This document shows positions 28,096-37,072 of a DNA stretch of 64,000 bases, in pieces. Position numbers and translations under genes: made by a program. The stretch is from NCBI RefSeq assembly GCF_900176535.1, contig NZ_FWXT01000005.1:186001-250000 (forward strand), read 5' to 3'. The stretch is from Pedobacter africanus. Its GTDB lineage: Bacteria > Bacteroidota > Bacteroidia > Sphingobacteriales > Sphingobacteriaceae. Below the pieces are notes generated by a model. That model saw only the letters and a program-made list of their open reading frames with translations. It was not told where the DNA came from and ran no database searches. Each line of letters opens with the position of its first letter. The first letter of the stretch is position 1.

Positions 28096-31000
28096 GTGAT
28101 CATCAAACGAACCATTTTGACAGTCTTGGTCATTCTGGTACAATTGTACTGTAAAGGACAAGAACTTGTTTTCAACCATCTGATGGCCGAAGATGGCTTG
28201 TCGCAAAATTCTATATTTTCCATTACTCAGGACAGCCGCGGCTTTATGTGGTATGGCTCCAGGTTTGGATTAAACCGATATGACGGCATCAGGTTTAGTT
28301 TGTATAAAAGCAGTGCAACAGATACAAGCACACTTAGCGATGACTATGTAACGGCTTTGTATAACGACACCAAGGGAATATTATGGGTGGGCACAGCCAA
28401 TGGTCTGAATAAATTTGACCCCAGGAAAAACACGTTTAAACGCATTACACTGGCAAAGGTAACCGGCGAAAGGCCTTACATTTTGATAAGAAATATTCAG
28501 GAAGACAGTCATGGACGGCTATGGATTGCCAGCAACAAGGGGCTCTTTTTTCTTAGTGACCGAAATTCCGATAATTTTTCAGGTGCTGAAAAACTGGGAC
28601 TACCTTTGAATATTGCAAAAAGCGACATTTTAAGTGTATTTGAAGATCATGATCATCGTCTTTGGATAGGCACCAACAATGGCTTGGTATTGCTTTCTAT
28701 CAAAAAAAGCATCGAAGCCATCAAAATATTTGTAAACAACAATCGCCCAGGCAGCATCAGCGACAATTCCGTTACCGGAACAGTAGAGGACCTGCAAAAA
28801 AAACTGTGGTTTGCAACCGAAAATGGTGGAATAAATTTATTTGACAGGAACTCCCAAACTTTTACTGCCTTCAAACATGAGCCGTTAAACAATGACGGAC
28901 CTGCACACAATGCCATCCGGAAAATGATCATGACACGCTCCGGCGAACTATGGATCGGCACCCAGGAAGGACTTAGCATATTAAACCCGCAAACCAGAAA
29001 ATTCAGGAATTTCCAGCACCGCAAAGCGAACCCAAAGAGCCTGAACCAAAATTCAATATACAGTATTTACCAGGACATCAATGGATCAGTATGGATTGGG
29101 ACATATTATGGCGGGGTAAATGTAGTTTACGCTGCCCCTACAAACTTTAAAACCTGGCAATATCATGAGCAACACCCTGGTTTGAACCATAATGTGGTAA
29201 GTGCGATTACGGAAGACAGAAATGGCAAACTATGGATTGGAACGGAGGGAGGCGGATTAAACTACTACAACGGGAACAATAAACACTTTGGTGCTTATAC
29301 CTATAATCCAAATGATCCGGAAAGTCTGGGATCCAACCTTGTAAAAGCAGTTTACAAGGACAAAACAGGAGATATATGGGTGGGTACGCATGGAGGAGGC
29401 TTAAATTTGTTGAATCAATCAACCGGAAAATTTACCAGGTTCTTAACCCATAAGGACGACCTCAATACCACCAGGTCTGAAATTGTTGCATTGCTTGAAG
29501 ATAGCTACGGAAGGTTCTGGGTGGGCAGCCAAACAGGATTAAGAATATTTGACAAGGCCAATAGCAAACTACAGCCTAAGCCCCTTTCAGGTAAACTGAA
29601 AATATTTGAAGATAAAAATATCAAGTTCCTGTTCGAAGATTCTAAAAAGAACATCTGGATAGCCGCCACTACTGGCCTCTATGCTTTTTCAGGAGACCTT
29701 AAAATGCTTCAGTCCTTTCGTTTACTCAAAGTGAATAACAGTGTCAGCAATAATTCCAACTTCATCAACTGTATTATTGAAGATCAGGGAGGAAATATCT
29801 GGATAGGGCTCTATTATGGCGGTTTAAAGATGTATGATCCGAAAAAATGCAGTTTTTCACGCACCTATGGGGTTAAAGACGGGCTGCTCAGCAGTAACGT
29901 GCTGGGCATCATTGAAGATGACAAGCGTCAGCTATGGATCAGCACCTCAAATGGCCTTTCGAAATTTGATCCGCAAACACATACCTTCCAAACCTATATT
30001 ACTAGTGATGGTCTTGCGGGCGATGAATTCAATTATTATTCTTTTTTTAAAGGTAAAGACCGGGAATTCTTTTTTGGCGGTTATAATGGTCTGACCCACT
30101 TCTTCCCCGATCAGATCAATAAAAATAATTACAGGGCGCCTGTTGTGTTCACCGACCTGCTGCTTTTCAATAAACCCGTAAAAATCGGCACTTCAGATGG
30201 ACTGCTGAAACAGGATTTGGGTTTCACCAGCAAGCTACAGCTTAAATACGATCAGAATATTTTTACGATACAGTTTGCTTTGCTGAACTATATCAAATCG
30301 AAAAAGAACAAATATGCTTACAAACTGCAGGGCGTAAATACGCAATGGATTGAAACCAGTATTCCGGCCGCATCTTATACTAACCTGCCTTCAGGAAATT
30401 ATACACTTTTAGTTAAAGGAGCTAACAATGATGGGCTATGGAGTAAGCCTGCAAGTATACAAATCGAAATTCTACCACCATTCTGGAAAACCTGGTGGGC
30501 ATTTTGTATCTATAGCATTTTAGTGGTTGCCATCGTGTTCTTTATTACCAGGTTCTTCTACCTGAGGGAGTTGCTGATCAAAGATGAAGAGCTTCATCAG
30601 AACAAACTCAATTTTTTCACAAATGTATCTCATGAAATCCGCACACACCTGACGCTGATTATGGCTCCGATAGAAAAGATGCTGGACAGCAGCTGGCAAA
30701 CAGCAGAACTAAATAAAGAAATGAGCAGCGTAAAAAGCAATGCCGACAGACTTCTGAAACTGGTTAGCGAGCTTATGGACTTCAGAAAAGCAGAAACCAG
30801 GCACCTGAAACTCCGGATTGCTGCCCATGACCTGGTCGATTTCATTAAAAACATCTATAGTTCCTTTGAAGCGCTATCAGAAAAAAAACAGATCGATTAT
30901 ACGCTGACGCATGATCAGGAAAGCCTGGTGGTTTATTTTGATAAGGAGCAGCTTGAAAAAGTCTTTTTTAACCTGATCTCCAATGCATTTAAATTTACCC

Positions 31001-32169
31001 CACCCTGTGGCCGGATTGCCATTGCCTTTAATACCTTATCTGATAAAGTGGTTATTAGTATTACAGACACAGGAAGAGGCATAGCCCCTGAATACCTGGA
31101 TCGTCTATTTACTAATTTTTTCCAGATAGACGATCATAACATCCAGAATACGGGCTATGGAATTGGCCTGGCCCTTTCAAAGCATATAACAGAACTTCAC
31201 AAGGGCAGCATTGCGGTAAACAGCATACCTGCCCAACACGAGGGGCCGGGTTATACCAATTTTACAGTCACACTACAGTTGGGCAATGGGCATTTTAAAA
31301 ACACCGGTTACCTGCAACCTGAAGATTCATCTACAGAAAACAATAAAAGCCGCATTACACCACCAGCCGAACTTAGCGACACTTCAAAAACAATAGACGA
31401 CAGAGCCAGAACAAAAGCTTATACCGTTTTAATCGTGGAAGACAATGCTGCCTTACGACAACTGATTACGGAATCACTGCAGCAGGAATACCATATCATT
31501 ACCGCTAAAAATGGTGTACAAGGTTGGACAAAGGCTACAGAAGAAGTGCCAGACCTAATTGTAAGTGACGTAATGATGCCCCAGATGGATGGTTTTACGT
31601 TTTGCAGCAAACTGAAATCGGACGAAAGAACAAGTCATATCCCTGTTATCCTGTTAACGGCCAAAAGCGCCGAAACAGATCAGATCAGCGGCCTTACGGG
31701 CGGGGCAGATGTTTACCTGACAAAACCGTTCAGCCAAAAAATACTCCAGCTAAATGTCCGTAACCTGCTTACAGCAAGAGCGGTAATGCGTCAGAAATTC
31801 AGCAGGCAGCTGGTCCTTGAACCTCAGCAAATTGCCCTGGCCCCTGTAGAAGAGCAATTCCTCTCAAAGCTCGTCCTGATCATTGAAAAGAACATGGAAA
31901 ATGAGCATTTCGGCGTAGAGCAACTGGCCGAGGGGATTGGTATGAGCCAGTCTGTCCTCTACAAAAAGCTCAAGGCGCTCACCAATATGTCTGTAAATGA
32001 CTTTGCAAAATCGATACGTTTAAAAAGGGCAGCCCAGCTATTGCTGCAAAAACAACACACCGTATATGAAATTGGCTATATGGTTGGTTTTGCAGACCGC
32101 AAGTATTTCAGCAGGGAGTTCAAAAAACAATTTGGTAAAACACCCAGCCAATACATGGACGCAGAATAA
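28096..32169 (+). CDS. Hybrid two-component system sensor-regulator (HTCS) of PUL1
   Basis: This 1357-residue protein joins a whole two-component system in one chain. A signal peptide (about 1-21) is followed by a periplasmic two-propeller region made of Reg_prop repeats of the type GxLWIGTxxGGLN (about 25-700), a Y_Y_Y domain (about 716-795), a membrane segment (about 797-817), a histidine kinase with His846 in SHEIRTHL and ATPase boxes near NLISNAFKF and GYGIGLALSKH, a receiver with phospho-acceptor Asp1158 in SDVMMP and Lys1210, and a C-terminal AraC-type helix-turn-helix. It senses a glycan breakdown product in the periplasm and activates the divergent susCD operon. The start is GTG; no upstream ATG is in frame. 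Confidence 0.95.
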   Translation: MIIKRTILTVLVILVQLYCKGQELVFNHLMAEDGLSQNSIFSITQDSRGFMWYGSRFGLNRYDGIRFSLYKSSATDTSTLSDDYVTALYNDTKGILWVGTANGLNKFDPRKNTFKRITLAKVTGERPYILIRNIQEDSHGRLWIASNKGLFFLSDRNSDNFSGAEKLGLPLNIAKSDILSVFEDHDHRLWIGTNNGLVLLSIKKSIEAIKIFVNNNRPGSISDNSVTGTVEDLQKKLWFATENGGINLFDRNSQTFTAFKHEPLNNDGPAHNAIRKMIMTRSGELWIGTQEGLSILNPQTRKFRNFQHRKANPKSLNQNSIYSIYQDINGSVWIGTYYGGVNVVYAAPTNFKTWQYHEQHPGLNHNVVSAITEDRNGKLWIGTEGGGLNYYNGNNKHFGAYTYNPNDPESLGSNLVKAVYKDKTGDIWVGTHGGGLNLLNQSTGKFTRFLTHKDDLNTTRSEIVALLEDSYGRFWVGSQTGLRIFDKANSKLQPKPLSGKLKIFEDKNIKFLFEDSKKNIWIAATTGLYAFSGDLKMLQSFRLLKVNNSVSNNSNFINCIIEDQGGNIWIGLYYGGLKMYDPKKCSFSRTYGVKDGLLSSNVLGIIEDDKRQLWISTSNGLSKFDPQTHTFQTYITSDGLAGDEFNYYSFFKGKDREFFFGGYNGLTHFFPDQINKNNYRAPVVFTDLLLFNKPVKIGTSDGLLKQDLGFTSKLQLKYDQNIFTIQFALLNYIKSKKNKYAYKLQGVNTQWIETSIPAASYTNLPSGNYTLLVKGANNDGLWSKPASIQIEILPPFWKTWWAFCIYSILVVAIVFFITRFFYLRELLIKDEELHQNKLNFFTNVSHEIRTHLTLIMAPIEKMLDSSWQTAELNKEMSSVKSNADRLLKLVSELMDFRKAETRHLKLRIAAHDLVDFIKNIYSSFEALSEKKQIDYTLTHDQESLVVYFDKEQLEKVFFNLISNAFKFTPPCGRIAIAFNTLSDKVVISITDTGRGIAPEYLDRLFTNFFQIDDHNIQNTGYGIGLALSKHITELHKGSIAVNSIPAQHEGPGYTNFTVTLQLGNGHFKNTGYLQPEDSSTENNKSRITPPAELSDTSKTIDDRARTKAYTVLIVEDNAALRQLITESLQQEYHIITAKNGVQGWTKATEEVPDLIVSDVMMPQMDGFTFCSKLKSDERTSHIPVILLTAKSAETDQISGLTGGADVYLTKPFSQKILQLNVRNLLTARAVMRQKFSRQLVLEPQQIALAPVEEQFLSKLVLIIEKNMENEHFGVEQLAEGIGMSQSVLYKKLKALTNMSVNDFAKSIRLKRAAQLLLQKQHTVYEIGYMVGFADRKYFSREFKKQFGKTPSQYMDAE

Positions 32170-32272
32170 TTTCTTTAAAATTTTGAACTATAATGAATTT
32201 TATGCAGGGCTATCACAGAGTCAGACCAGAGATGCTTAAGAATTTACAGTATAAAACCCAAGGATTATTTCT

Positions 32273-32377
32273 TTAGCCATTAGGACAGTTTTTGCATCTT
32301 TTCCCCTCTTTATACTTTTCACAGCATTCCTTTTTCTTTTTGTCCTTTTTCTTTTTTTTATCTTTTTTCTTTGACAT
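32273..32377 (-). CDS. Very small Lys-rich protein with a four-Cys C-terminus
   Basis: A 34-codon frame runs from the ATG at 32377 to a TAA at 32273. Residues 3-16 are nearly all Lys with two Asp. The C-terminal half holds two neighbouring Cys (18 and 19) and then CKNC at 28-31, followed by PNG. The Cys spacing could bind a metal, and the Lys tract could bind nucleic acid or an acidic surface. Neither is shown. It lies in the 311-base stretch between the hybrid sensor and ferritin, just after the ferritin terminator, so it needs its own promoter. Translation is not proven, but the ordered composition argues against chance. Confidence 0.5.
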   Translation of the reverse strand: MSKKKDKKKKKDKKKKECCEKYKEGKRCKNCPNG

Positions 32378-32399
32378 GGCCTGTTTAATAAGTGTTAAA

Positions 32400-32446
32400 C
32401 AAAAAAAGGTACATACTGTTTTGCCTGTTGCATGAGTATGTACCTT
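32400..32446 (-). terminator. Intrinsic terminator of the ferritin gene
   Basis: AAGGTACATACT (32406-32417) and AGTATGTACCTT (32435-32446) form a perfect 12-bp stem with a 17-base loop. On the minus strand the stem is followed by a run of T residues. It lies 35 bases after the ferritin stop and is the clearest intrinsic terminator in the window. Confidence 0.85.
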
Positions 32447-32480
32447 AACCTTAACACCGGAGAACCGGGAACAATATTGT

Positions 32481-33008
32481 TTACGCTTCGCTGTAGCTGA
32501 TTTGGCCTACGTGCTTGTCTATTTGCCACCTGCCAGTTCCCTCTTCACCAATCACGTCAAACAGCTCAACTGCCCTTCTGGCTTTATATTCCTCTTCTCT
32601 TTGCTCTTTAAAGAACCAGTTTAAGAATTCGAGTGTTACAAAATCCTGCTCTTTGTGGCAACGGGCCGCTATATTTTTGATGGATTGGGTTACACTGATC
32701 TCCTGCTCAAGGGCTTCTTCAAAAACCTCGCGGAAAGAATTGTACTCAGCTTTAACATTTGTGATTTCAGGAGAAATTGCATTTCCGCCCATATCGAGTA
32801 CATATTTAAAGAATTTCAACTGGTGCATTCTTTCTTCTTCTGCCTGTTTAAAAAAGTAATCTGCAGAAAAATCATAACCATTACGGTTGCACCATGAAGC
32901 CATAGAAAGGTAAATGGCAGATGAATGTGCTTCTTTTTTTATTTGCTGGTTAATAAGTGCTTCTACATCTGAGGAGATTAAACACTTAACACGCATGATG
33001 TCTTTCAT
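32481..33008 (-). CDS. ftnA: Ferritin (non-haem iron-storage protein)
   Basis: This 175-residue protein forms a four-helix bundle that assembles into a 24-mer cage, oxidises Fe2+ and stores it. Ferroxidase-type residues are visible in KKEAHSSAIYLSMASW, QAEEERMHQLKFF and the later Glu-rich helix NWFFKEQREEEYKAR. An alternative start is the second Met (residue 5). It has its own probable promoter upstream and a strong terminator downstream, so it is likely a single-gene unit. Confidence 0.94.
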   Translation of the reverse strand: MKDIMRVKCLISSDVEALINQQIKKEAHSSAIYLSMASWCNRNGYDFSADYFFKQAEEERMHQLKFFKYVLDMGGNAISPEITNVKAEYNSFREVFEEALEQEISVTQSIKNIAARCHKEQDFVTLEFLNWFFKEQREEEYKARRAVELFDVIGEEGTGRWQIDKHVGQISYSEA

Positions 33009-33041
33009 AATCCTATATATTAATCGTATTATTTTCTAACA

Positions 33042-33049
33042 CAAAAATA
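33042..33049 (-). promoter_or_regulatory. Probable -7 element of the ferritin promoter
   Basis: On the minus strand TATTTTTG matches TAnnTTTG exactly. It lies 34 bases before the ferritin ATG. No clear -33 TTG is seen. Confidence 0.5.
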
Positions 33050-33093
33050 GGGCTAAGGATTTAAAATAGTGAAAATAAGGTTAATATGGAAAG

Positions 33094-33123
33094 AATCTAA
33101 GTCCAGTTACGTCTGCTTAGATT
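33094..33123 (-). terminator. Hairpin at the end of the 121-residue unknown gene
   Basis: AATCTAAG (33094-33101) and CTTAGATT (33116-33123) form a perfect 8-bp stem with a 14-base loop. On the minus strand it begins at the stop codon of the gene at 33123-33488 and is followed by a short pyrimidine run. It separates that gene from ferritin. Confidence 0.5.
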
Positions 33124-33488
33124 TAGATGACAATACGGTGCAAGCGGTCCTGAATGATATGGTTCAGTTCAAGCATTACAAATGTACCCTGCAGCAACTC
33201 CTTTAGTTCAATGATCTGCATCAGCGACAAAACGTAGCAGTGATCACAAGCACAGATAAAGAGGATCTCTACATCAGGAGATTTGGTATTGTTTAGCAGC
33301 AGGTCTTCAATATCAATTTGATAAACCGCCTTTTTCAATTTCAGAATGTTGCGGTAATCAAAACGGGCCAGCTTGCCGGCAAAGTCTACATACCAGCAAT
33401 TCTCTGCGTCAGACTGATAAATAGCACCAGCTTTAGTGCTAAACACCTCAACAAAATCGACTGATGACTGAATGGTTAAATTTTGCAT
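33123..33488 (-). CDS. Small cytosolic protein of unknown function
   Basis: This 121-residue protein has no signal or membrane segment. It shows an alternating strand and helix pattern, a central SPDVEILFICACDHCYVLSL with a CxCxxC-like cluster (three Cys in five residues) and a long helix after it. The Cys cluster could bind a metal, which is notable beside ferritin, but no family is recognised. It is upstream of ferritin on the same strand with a hairpin between them, so it may be separate or only partly cotranscribed. Confidence 0.7.
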   Translation of the reverse strand: MQNLTIQSSVDFVEVFSTKAGAIYQSDAENCWYVDFAGKLARFDYRNILKLKKAVYQIDIEDLLLNNTKSPDVEILFICACDHCYVLSLMQIIELKELLQGTFVMLELNHIIQDRLHRIVI

Positions 33489-33588
33489 TGATAAATCTTG
33501 ACGGAGACAAAGGTGATTATTATTTAGATTTATTCCAAATCAACTGAAAGATTTTTTGATTTTTTTTAACCAGCCTAACTGTTGTGCG

Positions 33589-34257
33589 TTAATGCTTTGT
33601 AGCCGTAATCACAATAATGTCCCTGTTAACCACCTCTCCTGTATGGCTGCTGGTAAGATCTTTTTGCTCGCTGATGTTAAGAATAGAGAAACCCGCCCCC
33701 AGCAAAAGGTTTTCAGCTGCAGCGGCATTATACAGTTTAAACCGGTATTTGGTAAAAGGCAGCTCTTTCATGAATTCTTCCGTAGCAATGGCAAGGCAAA
33801 ATATACCTCCAGCTTTTAGTACCCTAAGTACTTCCCCAGCATACAACATTGGTTCTTCCCAGAAATAAAGTGTGTTTACAGTAAAGATCTTGTCAAAAAA
33901 ACCAGTGCCAAAATTCAACTTATCGGCTTCAGTAAGCTCAAAACTAACTTTTCCTGTATCCAGCAGTTTTTTATTTATGGCAGCCGCCTCAGCAACCATG
34001 GTAGCAGAGATATCTGCTCCATAATAACGCAAATCAGCAGCTTTGCTCATCAGCTGACTTACATGACTGCCATTACCCGGGCCAATTTCCAGCACCACAT
34101 CCCGTTCTGCTAAAGCCAGTGCCCCAATTGCCGCAAGGGTCATATTGTTATTGGTATGTGCCATGCGTTCGGCCGTTACAAGTCCGTCTGCCCCCTCAGG
34201 CTTGCTTAGCTGGCTGGCTATGTGCATTAACACTTCTTCACTTAATGGTTCTTTCAT
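33589..34257 (-). CDS. Class I SAM-dependent methyltransferase
   Basis: This 222-residue protein carries the SAM-binding motif I VLEIGPGNGSHV (near residue 55), an acidic post-I residue in YYGADIS, and the later motif FTVNTLYFW followed by LKAGGIFCLAIAT. This places it in the methyltransferase 11/25 type Rossmann group. The methyl acceptor is unknown. It is divergent from the mla-type operon and upstream of the unknown gene ending at 33123. Confidence 0.85.
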   Translation of the reverse strand: MKEPLSEEVLMHIASQLSKPEGADGLVTAERMAHTNNNMTLAAIGALALAERDVVLEIGPGNGSHVSQLMSKAADLRYYGADISATMVAEAAAINKKLLDTGKVSFELTEADKLNFGTGFFDKIFTVNTLYFWEEPMLYAGEVLRVLKAGGIFCLAIATEEFMKELPFTKYRFKLYNAAAAENLLLGAGFSILNISEQKDLTSSHTGEVVNRDIIVITATKH

Positions 34258-34423
34258 ATTACTCCGTTCTTATACAAACTTATAAACTTTTTATAATCAT
34301 TCTAAATAAATAAAAAACAACAAACTCAATTATAAAATTACATTCATTTTCTCCCGCAAAAATTAACTTTACAAAATTCTGGCTTAGCGTTTGATGGTAA
34401 GGCTTAAAGCAAGAGCTTATTGC

Positions 34424-35209
34424 ATGGAGAATAAAGAAGTAGCTAAAGGACCGGGCAAATTGGCCCGGATGTTTTTAACCTTATATGACGTTTATAAATT
34501 CATAGCCCGTTTTTTTAAAGAGGGTTTTCTTCCTCCATACGAGGCAAAAGAACTGTTTCGCCAATGTTATGAAATAGGCTACCGCTCCGCTTTATTGATT
34601 TCAACAACAGGTTTCATTACCGGAATTGTATTTACCAAGCAATCGCGGCCTTCTTTATCAGAATTCGGAGCAACTTCATGGCTCCCTTCCCTGGTTGGGA
34701 TCGCGCTGCTCAGAACACTGGCCCCTTTGCTTACGGGCCTGATTGCTGCAGGTAAAGTGGGTTCCAGCATCGGGGCCGAACTGGGTTCCATGCGGGTTAC
34801 CGAGCAAATAGATGCGATGGAAGTTTCGGCCACCAACCCTTTTAAGTTCCTGGTATCCACACGTGTACTTGCTGCCACCATCACCATCCCTATCCTCACC
34901 TTTTATACGGCAATGGTAGGCATGCTGGGTGCTTTGCTGAACGTTTCGCTCAGCGAAGGTACAAGCGCAAAGGCTTTCTTTCAGTCCTCCTTAGAACAGA
35001 TTACCTTCCTCGATATTACTGCATCTACCATCAAGGCCATACTTTTTGGCTTTACCATTGGTATGGTTGGCTGTTACCAGGGCTATAACTCATCCAAAGG
35101 AACTGAAGGCGTAGGTAAGGCCGCCAATTCTGCAGTAGTAATTGCCATGTTCCTTATTTTTATTGAAGAGGTTGTTTCCGTTCAGTTTTTTGGTTTATTC
35201 AGGGGTTGA
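34424..35209 (+). CDS. mlaE: MlaE-family ABC transporter permease
   Basis: The protein has about 261 residues from the ATG at 34424; a longer in-frame start exists at 34391 or 34394. It has about five membrane segments and the family motifs LISTTGFITGIV, LGSMRVTEQIDAMEV and GCYQGYNSSKGTEGVGKA. It is the inner-membrane channel of a phospholipid transporter of the MCE/Mla type, which maintains outer-membrane lipid asymmetry. The ATPase gene starts four bases after its stop, and the MCE protein gene follows. Confidence 0.92.
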   Translation: MENKEVAKGPGKLARMFLTLYDVYKFIARFFKEGFLPPYEAKELFRQCYEIGYRSALLISTTGFITGIVFTKQSRPSLSEFGATSWLPSLVGIALLRTLAPLLTGLIAAGKVGSSIGAELGSMRVTEQIDAMEVSATNPFKFLVSTRVLAATITIPILTFYTAMVGMLGALLNVSLSEGTSAKAFFQSSLEQITFLDITASTIKAILFGFTIGMVGCYQGYNSSKGTEGVGKAANSAVVIAMFLIFIEEVVSVQFFGLFRG

Positions 35210-35213
35210 TCTT

Positions 35214-35984
35214 ATGGGAAAAACAGCAACATTTCATCACAACGAAAAGGTCATAGAGATCAAAGGATTAAATAAATCTTTTGGTAACTATCATGTGTTA
35301 AAGGGTGTAGACCTCGATCTGTACAAAGGAGAGAACCTGGTTGTGCTTGGCAAATCGGGAACCGGAAAGTCCGTACTGATTAAGATCATTGTTGGCTTGC
35401 TTACCCCCGATGAGGGCATGGTTAAAGTACTCGACCGCTATGTGGACCAGATTTCTTATAAAGAACTGCTTGCTCTACGCTTAAAAGTAGGCTTCTCCTT
35501 TCAGAACAGTGCTTTGTACGACAGTATGACCGTAAGGCAGAACCTGGAATTTCCATTGGTAAGGAACCAGCGAAAACTTACCAAATCGGAAGTGAACCTG
35601 GCCGTTGAAGAAATGCTGGATGCGGTAGGTCTGCTACAAACCATTAACCAGATGCCCTCCGAATTGTCTGGCGGACAAAGAAAAAGGATCGGGATTGCCC
35701 GTACTTTGATCCTGCGACCAGAAATTATGCTTTACGACGAACCTACGGCCGGACTGGACCCTATTACCTGTCTGGAAATAAACAGCCTGATCAACGAGGT
35801 TCAGGAGCGTTTCCATACCAGTTCTATTGTTATTACACACGACCTTACCTGTGCAAAAGCAGTTGGCAACCGGGTGGCCATGCTGTTAGACGGACAGTTC
35901 CAGCGTATTGGAACATTTGAAGAAGTTTTTAACACAAGCGACGAAAGGGTTAAACCTTTTTACGATTATAATTTTATCCAGTAA
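35214..35984 (+). CDS. mlaF: MlaF-family ABC transporter ATPase
   Basis: The protein has about 256 residues from the ATG at 35214. The longer frame from 35142 would lie inside the permease gene. It carries Walker A GKSGTGKS, the signature LSGGQRKRIGIART, Walker B IMLYDEPTAGLDP and a switch His in IVITHD. The tail GTFEEVFNTSDERVKPFYDYNF is typical of MlaF. It powers the lipid transporter formed with the preceding permease and the following MCE protein. Confidence 0.93.
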   Translation: MGKTATFHHNEKVIEIKGLNKSFGNYHVLKGVDLDLYKGENLVVLGKSGTGKSVLIKIIVGLLTPDEGMVKVLDRYVDQISYKELLALRLKVGFSFQNSALYDSMTVRQNLEFPLVRNQRKLTKSEVNLAVEEMLDAVGLLQTINQMPSELSGGQRKRIGIARTLILRPEIMLYDEPTAGLDPITCLEINSLINEVQERFHTSSIVITHDLTCAKAVGNRVAMLLDGQFQRIGTFEEVFNTSDERVKPFYDYNFIQ

Positions 35985-35989
35985 AAGAT

Positions 35990-36979
35990 ATGCAAGTAAC
36001 AGACAACCGTAAACAGATAACAGTAGGAGTTTTTATACTGCTTGGTCTGGTCATATTCGTTTTAGGGGTTTTCACTTTAGGAAGCCAGAGAAAAGCGTTT
36101 GTAAAAAGCTTCACCGTAAATGCTGTTTTTAGTGATATTCAAGGACTCAAAGCCGGGAACAATGTTTGGTTCTCAGGCGTAAAAATCGGAACGATCAAGA
36201 AGATCCAGTTTTACGGCATCTCACAGGTCCAGGTATTTATGAACATTGAAGAGGACGCCCATAAATACATTCATAAAAATGCTTCGGCAAGTATCAGCTC
36301 AGACGGATTAATCGGGAACAAGATTGTTGTGATCAGCGGTGGTAGCCCTAAATTTCCTTTCGTTGAAGATGGGGACCAGTTACAAGTTGCCAATACGCTT
36401 TCTACAGATGATATCATGAAAACATTCCAGGTAAATAACAAAAATCTGGTAGATGTAACTTCCGACTTTAAAGTGCTGGCAAAAAACCTGGTTGAAGGCA
36501 AAGGAACGGCTGGTGCACTGCTGGCTGATGAAAAGATTGCCAACAATTTTAAAGCCATTGTTGAGAACCTGAAAACCACAACCGAATCAGCAAACAGGAT
36601 GGCAGCCGAAATGAATACTTTTACCAAAACCTTAAATACCAAAGGCGGACTGGCAGATAAGCTGATGACAGATACTGCTGTGTTTGCAAAATTACAGCAA
36701 TCGGTAAATGAACTTCAAAAGACAGCAGCTTCTGCATCTGCCATGACCGAAAACCTGAACAAGGCAACTGCCAAGTTTAACCAGACAGATAATGCTGTAG
36801 GCTTGCTGATCAATGACCAACAGACTGCCGATAGAATAAAAGGCATCATGAAGAACCTGGAAACCAGCAGCCAGAAACTGGATGAGAATATGGAAGCGCT
36901 GCAGCACAATTTCCTGCTTCGCGGTTTCTTCAAGAAAAAAGCCAAAGCGGAAGCAGCGGCGGCAGCTCCTCAGAAATAA
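35990..36979 (+). CDS. mlaD: MlaD-family MCE protein (lipid-carrying subunit)
   Basis: This 329-residue protein has one N-terminal membrane anchor (about 12-32), an MCE domain (about 38-115, with FSDIQGLKAGNNVWFSGVKIG) and a long C-terminal helical region rich in Ala, Thr and Asn, likely to form a coiled coil or tunnel. It holds lipids in the periplasm for the ABC transporter. The start is five bases after the ATPase stop. No mlaB- or mlaC-like gene is next to it, which is usual in Bacteroidota. Confidence 0.9.
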   Translation: MQVTDNRKQITVGVFILLGLVIFVLGVFTLGSQRKAFVKSFTVNAVFSDIQGLKAGNNVWFSGVKIGTIKKIQFYGISQVQVFMNIEEDAHKYIHKNASASISSDGLIGNKIVVISGGSPKFPFVEDGDQLQVANTLSTDDIMKTFQVNNKNLVDVTSDFKVLAKNLVEGKGTAGALLADEKIANNFKAIVENLKTTTESANRMAAEMNTFTKTLNTKGGLADKLMTDTAVFAKLQQSVNELQKTAASASAMTENLNKATAKFNQTDNAVGLLINDQQTADRIKGIMKNLETSSQKLDENMEALQHNFLLRGFFKKKAKAEAAAAAPQK

Positions 36980-37072
36980 AAATAACCGTTCTCTTCGTGA
37001 GCTGATTTTTAAGGCGCCAAAAGCGCATGATGCTCCCTCTGAGAAGGTAATTTTTGTTTGAAAATGTGATGC

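Noticed and set aside
28096..28098. GTG start taken as a sign of a truncated hybrid sensor
   Set aside because: A complete signal peptide and all expected domains follow, so the protein is full length.
32378..32480. Riboswitch or non-coding RNA next to ferritin
   Set aside because: The structure is fully explained by the 12-bp terminator stem and T-run.
35142..35213. Longer start for the MlaF-type ATPase
   Set aside because: It lies inside the permease gene and adds a hydrophobic segment not found in the family.
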